Source: Trileptium ribeirensis
Taxonomy: Eukaryota; Nematoda; Enoplea; Enoplida; Thoracostomopsidae
DNA: 64,000 nucleotides
Assembly: GCA_030248225.1 (NCBI GenBank)
Contig: JASANE010024944.1
Span: 24,992-88,991, forward strand
Reading direction: 5' to 3'
The translations under genes and the position numbers were made by a program. Shown here one piece after another: positions 23,656-36,000 of the stretch. Every line of letters begins with the position of its first letter. Position 1 is the first letter of the stretch. The notes beneath the pieces are model-generated. The model was not told the DNA's origin and did no database searches. It was given only the letters and a program-made list of their open reading frames with translations.

Positions 23656-24544
23656 TATATGATGATGCAATGTCGGCATATATGTATTACAGTTTCAAGC
23701 CGTGTAATTATTTAATGCCTATTCGACCCGAATATTTACCTGACAGTTACCTTACGTTTACGCAAATTCTTTAATTTATATTGTTTTCCTAAATTTCTCT
23801 AAATTCTAACGTATTTTCAAAACCGTACTGCTTCTAAAAAGCTTACATGACAATTTAGGGCATTTACAAATCAGAAGAAACGTGGAATTCTATTGTTGGA
23901 CAACCGGAAATATGTATTACTAAATACAAACTAATAATATATGTTTCAACATATTCGTCTAGTGATTTAATTTACAAACCACGCAAACTTGCAAACAGAT
24001 CCAAAAGGATTCTGTAGATATAAAACGGTTATATTTAAGAATCGATCGATGCTGTTTCAAGTCGGGTTTTGCACTAAACTGTTCTTGTCAATGTTCAGCT
24101 TCGAAATGATTAAAAATTTATCCGATTTTGTTCTAAAATTTAGAAAGTCCCGAGCGATAAAAGCAAGCCACAATGCAAATTGTTTAACAGCGATGGGATT
24201 AGAGCTGTGGTCTGAGTCCCGTGAGCAAGGGAGTAGAAAGGGCAGGTATCGCCTACCTCAGAAATATAGCTGATGCGGTTCGTCCTGATTTCTGCCCCCC
24301 CGCCCCCTCCCTTCACCCCCACTCTTACTAGAAGATAAACGCAGATTTGCCTATTTTTAACATATTTTTGAGCAAATATGGCTTGAGATATGAGAACGAG
24401 CGTCGGATTCTTACTGCTTATATGAGAACACCCTACCCCTTATGGGCACCTATGTCCCAGATGTGTTTTATTTTATCTTGCCTCTTCCAGACGTGTTTTG
24501 TTTTTGCCTCTATATGTGTTTTCGCCACACACGGACTGATGTCT

Positions 24545-24614
24545 GAAGTCCAAGAGGGGGAGGGTTCGGAGCCTCAGGTGGTTGAGTTCCATACCCATTG
24601 GATTATGAGCATGT
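24545..24614. repeat. G-rich island ending in TATGAGCATGT (family B)
   Basis: A G-rich block ('caagagggggagggttcgga') ends at TATGAGCATGT (24,604-24,614). The same 11-mer closes G/C-rich blocks at 30,041-30,051 and 36,814-36,824. A one-mismatch inverted form opens the block at 53,035. Confidence 0.5.
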
Positions 24615-24844
24615 ATGGTTTTATCTTAGCTTGTCTCTGACGTGTTTTCTCTTAGATTACACCCAGATATGTTTTAACTTAGCGTGTCCACAGACTCAAA
24701 ATCGTTAACGGATGCTTGGTAGTGGCTTCCGTTTCGTGCATAACGGCACACATTTTTGATCTATTGGAAAGATTGATTTGGGTCCAAAAACTGCAACGTA
24801 AAATTGAACGACGCGAATTATTATTATATATTTTTGCTTTCTAG

Positions 24845-25009
24845 GCGTACAACTTTTATTCAAAATTGATACCGCTGCAAAATATCGGAACGCCAGTCGA
24901 TATTGCAAAATTGATTGGGTATTTGGCGAGTGATGATTCGCGTTTTACGACAGGTGCAAATCATGTGATCGACGGAGGAGCAGTCGATTGCGGATTGCCG
25001 TTTGATTGA
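24845..25009 (+). CDS. SDR-A (partial gene), last exon
   Basis: The acceptor 'ttgctttctag' opens an exon of 54 codons plus TGA. It encodes the C-terminal part of a classical SDR: 'LIPLQNIGTPVDIAKLIGYL', then 'ASDDSRFTTGANHVIDGGAV'. The words GTPxDIA..IxxLASDxSxxTTG and VxDGG are the usual tail of this family. It joins in phase 0 to the exon at 20,861-20,909. The tail ends CGLPFD and differs from SDR-B (QMPTQ). The frame is intact, so this looks like a working gene end, not a relic. Substrate cannot be inferred. Confidence 0.88.
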   Translation, partial: AYNFYSKLIPLQNIGTPVDIAKLIGYLASDDSRFTTGANHVIDGGAVDCGLPFD

Positions 25010-25072
25010 ATTCGATCGAATCAATGTATAGAGAAGAACATCGAAAAACGGAACTGCAAACAAATAAAATAA

Positions 25073-25078
25073 CTTAAC
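25073..25078 (+). terminator. poly(A) signal of SDR-A
   Basis: AATAAA 64 nt after the SDR-A stop codon, the usual distance for a short animal 3' UTR. Confidence 0.55.
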
Positions 25079-26987
25079 GTTTAGTCAGTACAATCTTACT
25101 GCTCAGTTCTTACTGGTTCCCTAACCTGCCAAGTTAGTACGGGTACTCTATTGACGAACGATGCAACATTTGTATTCATCTTGGACGATCATGGACAATT
25201 ACTTGCATCGGTTGCACAGAAGTAACCCTTTGTCCATCCGGCGATATTGTCAACCCATTTCATATTCTGTCTACCTCGTTTTATTCCTCCTATCTCAGTT
25301 CCTGCTGTTGAATTATACTGTTTTGCAGCATACATTGCGAAGAAAACTAAATATAACTGAGCACTGAGTAGCGAGAAAAGCTTTGTTAATACATTTTATA
25401 CGGCTGAAATGGCCTTCATATACGAAGTTGGCTTAGTATGGTAAATGTGGATTAAAAAATCGAAGTTGTGAGAGTCAAATTTGTCGTAAAAAATTTAATA
25501 ATTCCTTACTGTTTTATAGTTGAAACTTTATAACATTATATTTGCTATATTCATAATTTTGTAATATATACTGTATTTCAAATTTTATATCAAGAATTTG
25601 CGGTTCGCTTAACATTAATATTGCGTCTACATCATTTTTCTGTTTACATCGAATTTTCCCTGTGCTCATGCGGAGATTCAAAGATATAAATTTGTTTGTT
25701 CAACTTGATTAATAGTAAAATTATTAGATATACGTTCACCAGAAACTGGCAGTGCTATATGAATGCAAGAAAATCATTTTTTTATATCAATGACTATGTC
25801 GCAACATTATAAATTCAAAACGATGTATGCCTTGTGTTGGTTTCTGATATTATATTTTTTAATGTCTAACCATAGTTTTCGAAATCAGTAATTTGCATTT
25901 ACAAAAATAAGAAAAGCTGTCAAAAATCGTATTTGTTTAGCTGATGAGCTTGCCATCTTATCTGGCTGCATGTCGAACGAGCTTACGTTTAATCGTGGGC
26001 TTAAAGGTATCTATTTCGAGATTTCTACTAATGTGGCCCATTTTTGTTTGAAATGCAACTTTTTGTGGTTCATAAAACTTTTTGACACGTTAACTTAAGC
26101 TGAGTTCACACGTCGAACTTTTTGCTCTTGAAAGCATTTATTTAGATTTTTGTTGAACTTTAACATGTAAACACTGTTCCAATTTTTCCGGCATACTGCT
26201 TTAACACATCACGGCAAAGGAATAAAATCTGAAATATTTTGAGCTCAAAATTTGATCTCAAATTTTTAAATAGAACTGTTTGCCATGCTCCTCCATTACA
26301 AATTACATTCAGATTTGATTAAATTTTGATCAAACTATGTTCAAATTTGGATCAAAACTTAGTCTCAGACTTTGAGCTCAAATTTTGAGCAAAAAGTTTG
26401 CCGTGTGAACGCAGTTTAGTTCTTTGTCAATAGAGATTTTGTTACATTTTATTAAATAATCATATTTTTGCTGGATATTTTACATTTTTCAGGTCGAATA
26501 AATTTGCCATTTATTACTGTTTGTGTGCGATCATTGTTTTAATAACTCTCGAGCGATTAATTTAAATGTGCAGATGACAGATAAGCCAACAAAAATAAGG
26601 CCATGACCACTTCAATATGTCGTTCCGAGTTTAGCAGCGAGAAAAAAGTACTTAGGTAGATAAACTTGATGAGAAAATAGACTATAATCCTTTAATTTAG
26701 ACAATAAAACGTGTCTTAGATTGAATATCTGTAATTAACACATCATAAAGCTTTAATTGTAATGCTAATTAAACAGGGTAAAGCAGTGTGTAATTGTCTT
26801 TTCTCACAACATCACTAAGCTGGTTAAGCAAGAGCTGAGGACTATTTTATATGTATTTTTATTTCAGATGTGACTATTCCTTCGAACGGCACGTTTTTGC
26901 TGGATTTTCAGTTAATTTTGGTACAATCAAGCCCAATGTTTGTAATTTTAGGTTATTGGAGTAAAAACATCTATATCTAACGTGGAA
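25079..26987. other. intergenic region between SDR-A and SDR-B
   Basis: About 2 kb. It must hold the SDR-B promoter, though no element is recognisable. A TIR element occupies 26,097-26,417. Two splice-acceptor-like sites precede the SDR-B ATG: 'tttttatttcag' ending at 26,867 and 'tgtaattttag' ending at 26,951. Confidence 0.5.
26097..26417. mobile_element. 321-bp TIR element (family C)
   Basis: The ends match as inverted repeats over about 31 nt. The left starts 'aagctgagttcacacgtcga'; the reverse complement of the right starts 'aaactgcgttcacacggcaa'. Both then continue with actttttgctc. The inside is full of short palindromic words (ttttgagctcaaaa, tttgatcaaa). Homologous inner blocks ('cattacaaattacattc' and its complement) occur at 29.4-29.7 kb and 59.8-60.2 kb. 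No ORF. A typical non-autonomous element. Confidence 0.7.
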
Positions 26988-27027
26988 ATGTTTCAAGATC
27001 TGAAAGGAAAAGTCGCTGTAATCACAG
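26988..27027 (+). CDS. SDR-B exon 1
   Basis: 40 nt from ATG to donor ACAG|gtaaga; encodes MFQDLKGKVAVIT plus the first base of Gly14 (exit phase 1). Confidence 0.88.
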
Positions 27028-30000
27028 GTAAGAAATTGTATCACATGACTAGAAACGCCAACAAATTGCAATTGTCACTCTAGATGGCGTAAAACTACTT
27101 AGTTGAGATTTACAACAGAAACTACTTCAGATTTGTTCGTTGATTAAGTTGTCCAAACCTTTGAACATTTTGTCTGTCAGATCTTCCATAGCTATAGATA
27201 CATACTATAATTATATGTGATTCAATCTAAAATCCTCTTGACTGAAGTGAAACTGATATAGTTCTGATATTCTGGAATTCTTTAATCTGAAATTGAAATC
27301 ATGTGTTCTAGGCATTCGTTTCGCAGCATATATTTTGAATTATTAATTTCTATCTTTAAAATTAAGGGAAAATATTCTTTAAATCAAAACAATTTGCATA
27401 GCTTGATATTTATAGCAATTTTATATTGCATTCTAATTTTGCACTTCAGACGTCTGAACATTAATCAAATAAATATTCAAAATATAGACTTGTTAAACAT
27501 TGCATAATAAAACATTTAAAGGTTTCTGAAACTTCATTTTTCGTACCGAACGCGTACGGTTCTTCCATTCACAGATGTGCATTGTCGCAATGTGGATGCG
27601 AAAAGTTCATATTGCTCGCTTGCTTTGTGTGTCTTCAAAGCGAGAAAACTCGAGGCCCGAACGGCATCTTCCCAGAATAGCAGTTTACAGTGGTTTAATT
27701 TTAAAGTGGAATGTAATGCAAATGTGCGAAGAAAATTGCAAAATGATACAGTATTCGACAGCGATTCCATATGTTGAATATGAATACGACGCGTTAATAT
27801 AACTTAATATATTTTCAATGTCAAAGATAAAGGCCTGCAGGTTATCACAACGTTTTCATGTGCACTATTTCATTGTGCGAATAGATTCCTATCATAGTAT
27901 AACGAAAAATGCAATACCAGCAATAACGAAAAATGACATAGTTTTCAAGATAGTAATAGATTTCTTTATGTGACAGCCATGATTAAAGAACAATGCCGCG
28001 TGTAAAACCATAATATCATTACAGTGGTATTCATTGGTAAAACAGGGTGACATAGAGTTATCCTTTCAAAATCGCAAACAAGTATATATTGCCGACCCTG
28101 CTCGGGTATAAAGTTTGTTCTTGACAAATGAGAATTTTCTGGACCTTGGCTATACCTGGAAAATTGCAGGGTCCATGCCATTTACTATCACCCAGCAATG
28201 TTCAAATTCCTGATTTAATTTTGGTACACCCGAAACTTTAAAAATTAATGGTTGTTTGCAAATTATTAACATCCATAAATTTTGTAGTTAGATAAATCCG
28301 TTGATATATTTTTGTTACATTATAATCAAAGCGCAGTCGTAGAATGTCAAATTTAATTACACAATATGTTAGCGGTAGCACTGGCACCAATTGATCACTT
28401 GGACATCTAATATAATCTAATATATGATCGTCTGTTTCGCTCATTTATTTCTAAATTACATATATCTGTACTTGACAATGAATATCTTAAATTACTCTGC
28501 AAATAGTCAGTAATAAAAATAAATCGAACCAACTTGTTCATCAAAGAGCTCAAATTGTTATCCCGATAATTTCGCAGCATTACATTACTTTATGCGGCAG
28601 CACAACCATAGACTTGATTTGCGTTGTTAATTAGCGAGACCCTAAATTTTGAGGCATTGAGATCAGGACAAGCACACATTAGTTAGATACTTTATATATT
28701 TTAGGATCAAGTTCAGGAATCGGAGCCTCTGCTGCCGAATATTTGGCGGCGTACGGAACCAGAATTGTTTTATGTGGACGTGACGTGGAATCGTTGGCTG
28801 ATGTTAAGAAAAGATGTATAGATAAAGGATTATCAAATCAAGATGTAAGGAATAATTTATATTTTGCGTCAGGTTATATACCTTTACATAAATATTCTGT
28901 GTTGTGTTTAATCACGTCTGGCGTAGACGGAAACTATATAGTGATATCTATAAATTTTAGTTGTGAAACTATTAGAACCAAAAATTTGCAGTAGCTTAGC
29001 ACAACGGTTGGGATGACATGATTGAAAGTTTATTTGAACAAAACTGTACTAATTTGGGCAATTTGTTTTAACAATCTTTTATTTTGCACCTCCTGCCTTT
29101 TCTACACCTTTCAAAAGTAGATAACTTAGAGTGTAAGCGACCGCGTCAAGATATATGGTGTAGTGTTTCATAACTGCTACATTCTTCTTTACATTCCTAT
29201 CAAGGACAAATATACATTTCGATCAAGGATAATATTAAAAAACAAAGCTTTTTATATTGTCAGTGATAAAAGGTAGCAATACCGAGATCAAATTGTGCAC
29301 GCACTTTTAAGCATTGTATTTTGCCTCTTGTGATTTATCATTGTCTGTTCAATTAACTGAGCTAGGTCTTGTATTCAACTAACAATGCATCCGCATATTT
29401 GAATTTTTAGCTATTATATCTCTGACCTAAAAATTTAAATCAAATTTTGATGACATTTTATTCAAAATTTGACTGTAATTTGTAACGGAAAAATATGGCA
29501 TACTGTGATGCCTAAAAATTTCTTGTAATATTTTGTTAAAGTTTGAGCTCAAAATATCCAAAATTTGGCACTTTGTCTAATTAGCTGAAGTAACATTATA
29601 CAAAGGTTTGAACAATAGTCACACTTTCAAATTTACCAAAAATAAAAAATGCATTCAAAATTTGATGGAAATTATAGGTCAATGTTTTAGATTAAATTTT
29701 GAGCAAAAAGTTTACACGAATGAATGCAGCTTAAACTGTCATGATTGCAATTTTTTGAACAGTAGCTTATCGATTGAAATTATAGAATAGCGGCGCTTTA
29801 CCGAAAAAAGTCAACGCTCCAGAAGCAGCCGAAATCGAAAGTGCTATCTGTACTGAATATATTTACGTATTTTATAACGAATAGGCAATTTTTAGCCAAA
29901 TTAACTTCACAACCCACTGAATATTGTATTTGAACACACTATTCTTTGTATGCCATACAAGGCCGAGGTTCCGCGGAGGGTAGCCTGGCCTAAGGGAGGA

Positions 30001-33000
30001 GGGGGTGCCGACTTCAGAGGGGGATCACACCCCTACCCTATATGAGCATGTATACCGTAGGCAGTACAAGCATAGATTTTTAATTAAGCTATCATGAAGC
30101 TTGATGTGACGGAACAATTATAAATCGTCGAACTAATATAGCTCCAAATTATGTCGATGAATAAATTTCCAACAGTTTCTATCAGTTGTGATATTGGATT
30201 TCAATGTTGTTCGGCGTGTAGCCATCCACCGATTGTCAGCTCGAATAGCCTTCATATTATTGAAATTTATACATTCAACAATTATGAATTATGCCTCGCT
30301 GACTACGACATACACATAGGCTGTCGATATGTTTAAACTTCTATCTCTTTTAACTAAAAGGTTTACAAAACATGAAACATTGGTATTGACACTGTTAACA
30401 ATTTTATGGTATTTATAAATATTATAGATTAAAAAATGTATGTTATACATGGTTTTTGGACACTAAACAGCACATCTTGTAGCAATTCCCCGCAGCAAAA
30501 CAGATTGACTAAGTTTAATCTAAGATAAGTTCACTGTAGCATAATGCATTTGTAAGTCAGACAAATATTTACTTTGCACTGGCAGCTTACCGGATCTGCG
30601 TAGACGAAAATAAACCGTTTGAATAAGATGACTCCTGTTTCTAACCACATTTTTACCAGACAACTAATATTCGGTGGGTTTACCAGTTCATTTTGGCATA
30701 CCAAATTTAGAAAATTCGTTTAATGTACCATTTCGTTCACGGTAATTGATTATACGCATTGATCTGTTTTGCAGATATTGGTAATGCCTGGCGATGTTAC
30801 TGATCAACGCTATTTGGAATCGCTTGTTAGCGAAACGATCAAGACATTTGGAAAACTTAATATTCTGGTACAGTTATTGTTTGTTTTAGCCTAAATCTGT
30901 TGAAATCAGACACCATAAGAAAGTATTGTCTACAGCTTAGAATGATACAGGCGTTTCCGGGGAGGGGGTCGATAAGCCACGAACCCCACTTTTTTTGGGA
31001 GGGTAGGTCGGACCCCCCTTAAATTGGGGGTCCGACATACCCACCCCCCAAAAAAACGGAGAGGTGGATCCGAGCTACCCCCCCAGAAACTGGGGGACAG
31101 GCCGAAAACGCCCGTATGGTCAAACACGGGCTAACATGTGAGTACAGGGAAGTGTAATACCCTTCCCTACTGCGCTCTTGATGACAGTGATTATCGTACG
31201 TTCTGCGCATAATATTTCCTTCATTGCTCAGCATTTGACAGTTTGATTTGTGTTAGTTTTATATCACGAAGAGTGGAACTTTCTTCTTAGCAACGATGTT
31301 GCTAAACTTTATTCTTATAGTCGTTGAAGTTGTATCGCTGCAGCGTACTGCTGTCACTGTATCGGCAACAACTGTTAATGACGTACATATTCGCGAACGG
31401 ATAAATAATTGTTCCATGTCTCTGGCGTCCATAAATCCAGCCGGATACGTGCGAAAATGATCGCGAGTTTTGGCTGCAGTTATCAATCTGGACGGATTCA
31501 AAACTGGGGAAAGAAATAAGGGCATCTTTATTTTTTCATGTATATAATAACATTATTACATTAATACAGTATACCCACAGTCAAAGTATGTTGCTATCGC
31601 GGTAACGAATAAAGTTACGCATTAGATCGTGCCCAAAGTGACCATAATTTATTATGCTTCTGTATGCCATTTAATGAATTTCAACGTTTGCGTTTTCAGG
31701 ACCGTACACGTTTTGGACATATGCGAAAGGAATTTGCTCCAAATGTCATTAAAATTCTCACTATTGGGCGAGCGGCTTTGCTGATGTAGTCAGTTTATCA
31801 GTACAATGTAATCAGCAAGTAAAAGAATTATAAAAATGACCTGAAAGCCAAAACACCCTGACCTGCGTTTGATGCTTTGCAGGGACAAATTATCATTGTC
31901 ATGAACAGTTATTGCGCGGAAATGTTAGGTATAGTAAGTGGGAAAAACAGATCAGATGAATTCCTATATCATGTTTGCGCCTTTAGCCCAACGGGTATTT
32001 ATTTATCCAAAATTTGTGGCAACCTTTACTAAACTATTTCTTCCGATATTGTTTGTTTATTTGCTTAAATCTTAAGTTACAAATCGATTTATCATGTAGA
32101 GATTTGAAGCATATTGTTTGTCAAACATCCCAAATTCTATCAAAACGGGATTCGTTTTTTCCGTCTAGGCAGTTCTTGCCGCTTACAATACGAACGCTCG
32201 ACAGCGTAATGGTGCAAATATTCTGAAAGGGATCGTTACCTAATTATGTTTTTGGGCTCATCTTTCCGTGCTTAGTATGCTCGTGTACGGTAAATTGCTG
32301 AAATGATGATTTCTGATACTTGGAGGTTGCAATGAAATCGAGGCGCAGAAATAATAAAGATGCAAATTTAGGACAAATTCACTTAGCCATATTGTAGGTA
32401 CTAATCAAAGCCAATCTTCGAAAGGTGAATTCTACTTGTTTTGAACATTTTATATGGATTCAGGTGCTACGTATAGTTCATAGGTTCCCATTGTGTGAGG
32501 GATAGGGGGACGCCTCTTAATATTTGTGCGCTCCCCCTAAGGCCCCGCTTGCCCGGATTGAAAATAGGTCAATCACCTTGACCCGTGACCCACACTGAGT
32601 CACAGACCATTTGACCCATGGTCCATGACGCGCGACCTAAATTCTTCGAAACCGTGATTCGGCTTGATCTCAAACCACCGCAATCTATTTATATACTGGT
32701 AGGTATCTTTCAAAGTGAGGGAAAATTGAGCGAGTATGGCTACTGTGAGTTTAATGAATATGTTGACGTTCCAAGTTGAGCTCTTAGAGTCCCTTTACAG
32801 TCCTGCGATAGCAATAATATACGGGTAATACTTTAATTGGTATTTTAATCATATATCAAAACCGTAGGACCGTTTATTTCTCCCTCCAATGCCCAAAAAG
32901 ACAAAAACTTTTGTAATTTATGAGTCACAAATTTTAAGAAAAATTCTAGCTTGAAGAGTAATTTTTGTGTAGCAGGTCTTCAATGCCTGCCTTATATGAT

Positions 33001-36000
33001 GCATACAACGCAAATACAATCAACCGTATTCAGCAACGTTAAAAACATATAGAAGCATTATAATAACCAACATACATTTATATTGAAAAAATACGGGCAA
33101 AATTTTACCATTTCTTGGGGCCAATATTTACCAAATTTTGCTCAGATGCCATGCCGTAGGCTGAACAAAATACCTAATTTAGAGGTTAAACAATGAAATC
33201 TGCGTTTTAAATGGTTAAATAATCCGACAAGCGACAAGTGGATCATTCTCATCCGAAGTAAAAAAAAACTTACGTTGTAAAATTTTGAAAAGTAACGTTT
33301 TTGGTGGAATTTTTTCAACTTTGGCTCATACTGGAAAACGGTTGCTGTAACAAAAATGAATAACAGCAGAGTTCTAGCCTCGATGAAAGAATTTTATTTT
33401 TGATCCGATTCCTCTGACAAGAGCTATAACCTAAAATATTCGGCTACCTCTGATGGCCAAAATCAGAAAGTTTCCGATTAGTGTCTGTTTTGTATAGGAG
33501 CAGTAACATTCTAGTACGTGTGATATAAATAAATTGCGAAACTGCATCAATCTGAAGAAGAGTTAGGCGTACTACAGAATGACAAGGAAAAGCATTAGTT
33601 TTGCATTATCAGCTATTTGACGGTGAATTACGTGCTCTTCATTTCATTAGCAAAACTGGTGTGAGTCAAACAAAGGGACCGTCTGAACAACTGCGTTTCA
33701 TTACCCGTCGAATGAAAAATTTGCGAAAATCCATTAATCTAGCGAAACGTTATGTGATGAACAGACGGAGAAAAAAATAATTTTTCCCAATTAAACGCTG
33801 TTTGGAGAAACTTTACTCGCTACGTTCGCTCGATGTCAACTACAAGCTTATGGAAGGTCATATATAAGCATCACCACTCAGGATTTTGGAAAAACGTTCA
33901 TTGAACTCTAACTAATTACTAATAAGACATAATTGCTACTACAAGTGCAGAAACACTTATCTATAACGTTAATTGTGGCCATTGTGTTTTACTTCTCGTA
34001 GCAGCAGCGTTAAAACAAAAGTATGAGTTTTCGAATTTGGTATACTGAGGTTCAACAACCGGTTATTAGGCATAATATCACTGTAATTTAGTCCATAATT
34101 TAGTTATATTGAACGCTACATGATGCAGTGAACCCTTGTAATCCCAATGCTTACTTTGTGCGCTCATTTATCAACACACCAGAGCCCCATGGAAATCTGT
34201 TTATGTATATTGACTGCGTTTATCAGTTCATTTTCGAGTACTATACGACATACTTGCATTATATATAATAAATTTTGCATTAACACCTTTAATAAACTTG
34301 CGCTTCCTAATCTGGCGAAGTCTTCGCCAGACCGCCGGAACGGCAACGATAAATATTAGAGTAACAATGTAATTTCTATGTAAACTGCGTTGAACTGCCA
34401 TCAATGTAGTAGTATCGGTATAAACCAAAGTGTATAGTGAAGTGAGCAACAACATGTATCTTGCCCAATATGTGCAGCTAGGCGTCAATATCATAACATT
34501 CCAGTAAGCGAGACTTGGCATTTGATTTTTCCTACGGGCTTATCTGCTGACATGTCAAGTTGACTACAAATAAAGAGAAATTTTCAGAATGTTAGCATAT
34601 CCTGAGGTATTCAGAATCCTGAGGTACTGCGGGAAGGTTCGACCCAGGCTTACCCTGGGGCGGGTCACGCGGGTCAAGACTTGATCAGTAACCTGCATTG
34701 ACCCACCCGTGAGTCACATTTTCAACCCTGCGGAGCCCTCACCCTTACTCCACCCCTCCTTCCTACCACCATCGAAAGCATGCGAAAATTTTTTGCAGTT
34801 ATGGAGAAAACTACATATTTATGTGGAAAAAATGGGAAAATGAGGAAAGTTATGAGTAAATATTTGGAGCAATTGATAACATTATTGACTAGCACTTGCC
34901 ATAACTCCCACCCCACTGGAACTACCTACCCGAAAACTAAGCCGATGGAACCTGGGCACCTAAACATAGTTGCATGTTTAACTGTGGATATTTTCCGGGG
35001 CCGACATGTCTAAAGCTAATTTTAAGGTCAACAATGTCGGTATGGTACTAGCAAAGACAATTCAGCGGTCGACCATGAGCGAATTTGATAAAATTTTGGC
35101 TGTCAATCTTCGCTCTGTGGTGCTGATGACAAAATTATGTCTTCCTCACCTAATCGCTACGAAAGGTTAGATTCATTATGGTTTAATGCTTATTCCAAAC
35201 CGGGACATTTCCTCAAAATATTAAAATCAAAGCCGTATAAAAAAGGGGGAATATATGTATATTACCCTCACCCAGGTTACCAACTGTAAAATATCGTAAA
35301 CGACATAAGAATACGATATATAACCTTCCTGCATTGTTAGGTGTTAATATTTAAAATATCACTGTAATTTGAAGTCTGATCATAAAATCGAAAGTGAATC
35401 GTAAAACCAGATGTTCTGCTCTAACCGTTAGGATTATTCTCATCCTAACGATTTTGTATGAATAAGGGTTATCATCTAGAATAAACGAGATCGGGTTTAG
35501 ATCAATAGTGCTTCTATACCCAAATTAACGATATATGAGATGACGAATTTTCTCAAGACTTTAATTATATATATATATGAGTTATATGCTGCCAGTTTAA
35601 GATTTCGGTCCAACAAAAATGACATGGAGGCACGAAGAAGCTCTGTTCATTTATTTAAAACATCAAAATTGGTAATGTTTAATGCGATTCTAACTGATGT
35701 ACCAGCTTACATACTTTCAAATAATCGTTACACGCCAATTCCTTTCTACTTACTGTGCCACAGAATTCGATCCTACGGCCAAGAGTGATTATAAATCAAC
35801 TTTACTTTTCTGTTAAACTGCATTATTTCAGCTTTGTAGATCTTTTGTTCACAATAATATCCCATAAAACAGGAGATATATACGTCGTTTTAAATACTTT
35901 ACACGATCTTGTACATGAAATGTTTTAAACGGCAGATAATTTTAGCACTAAACTCTATTAGCCCTGCAATTTATCCCTGAAGACAGATAATGCTGCAGCA

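Larger units (their letters stand above)
20910..24844 (+). other. intron between the two SDR-A exons
   Basis: GT-AG intron of 3,935 bp (gtattg...tttctag). It holds a LINE 3' fragment (22,463-22,735), a family A repeat (23,340-23,655) and a GC island (24,545-24,615). A segment just after the exon (about 20,931-21,030: 'tattcccaactatagtcctg') reappears at about 21,722-21,815 ('tattcccaactacagtcttg'). That is an internal duplication about 790 bp apart. T-rich low complexity fills 22,840-22,990. Confidence 0.65.
28845..30774 (+). other. SDR-B intron 2
   Basis: 1,930 bp, gtaagg...gttttgcag. It contains a degenerate family C element (about 29,383-29,737) and a G-rich family B island (29,955-30,051). 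Confidence 0.6.
30868..35026 (+). other. SDR-B intron 3
   Basis: 4,159 bp, gtacag...aattttaag. It contains a 173-bp foldback element (30,945-31,117) and GGGTCA-rich patches at 32,545-32,645 and 34,625-34,735. A family A repeat lies at 34,730-34,930. A 65-codon frame without an early ATG lies at 33,583-33,780. An 88-codon minus frame at 31,259-31,525 is unlike any known family. Confidence 0.6.

Noticed and set aside
31259..31525. 88-codon minus-strand ORF in SDR-B intron 3
   Set aside because: It has no recognisable family, and both strands are open over part of it. There are no supporting splice or start signals.
33583..33780. Ribosomal protein S18-like fragment
   Set aside because: Only FIS-TG and a basic helix fit. 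The conserved core does not align well enough to name it.
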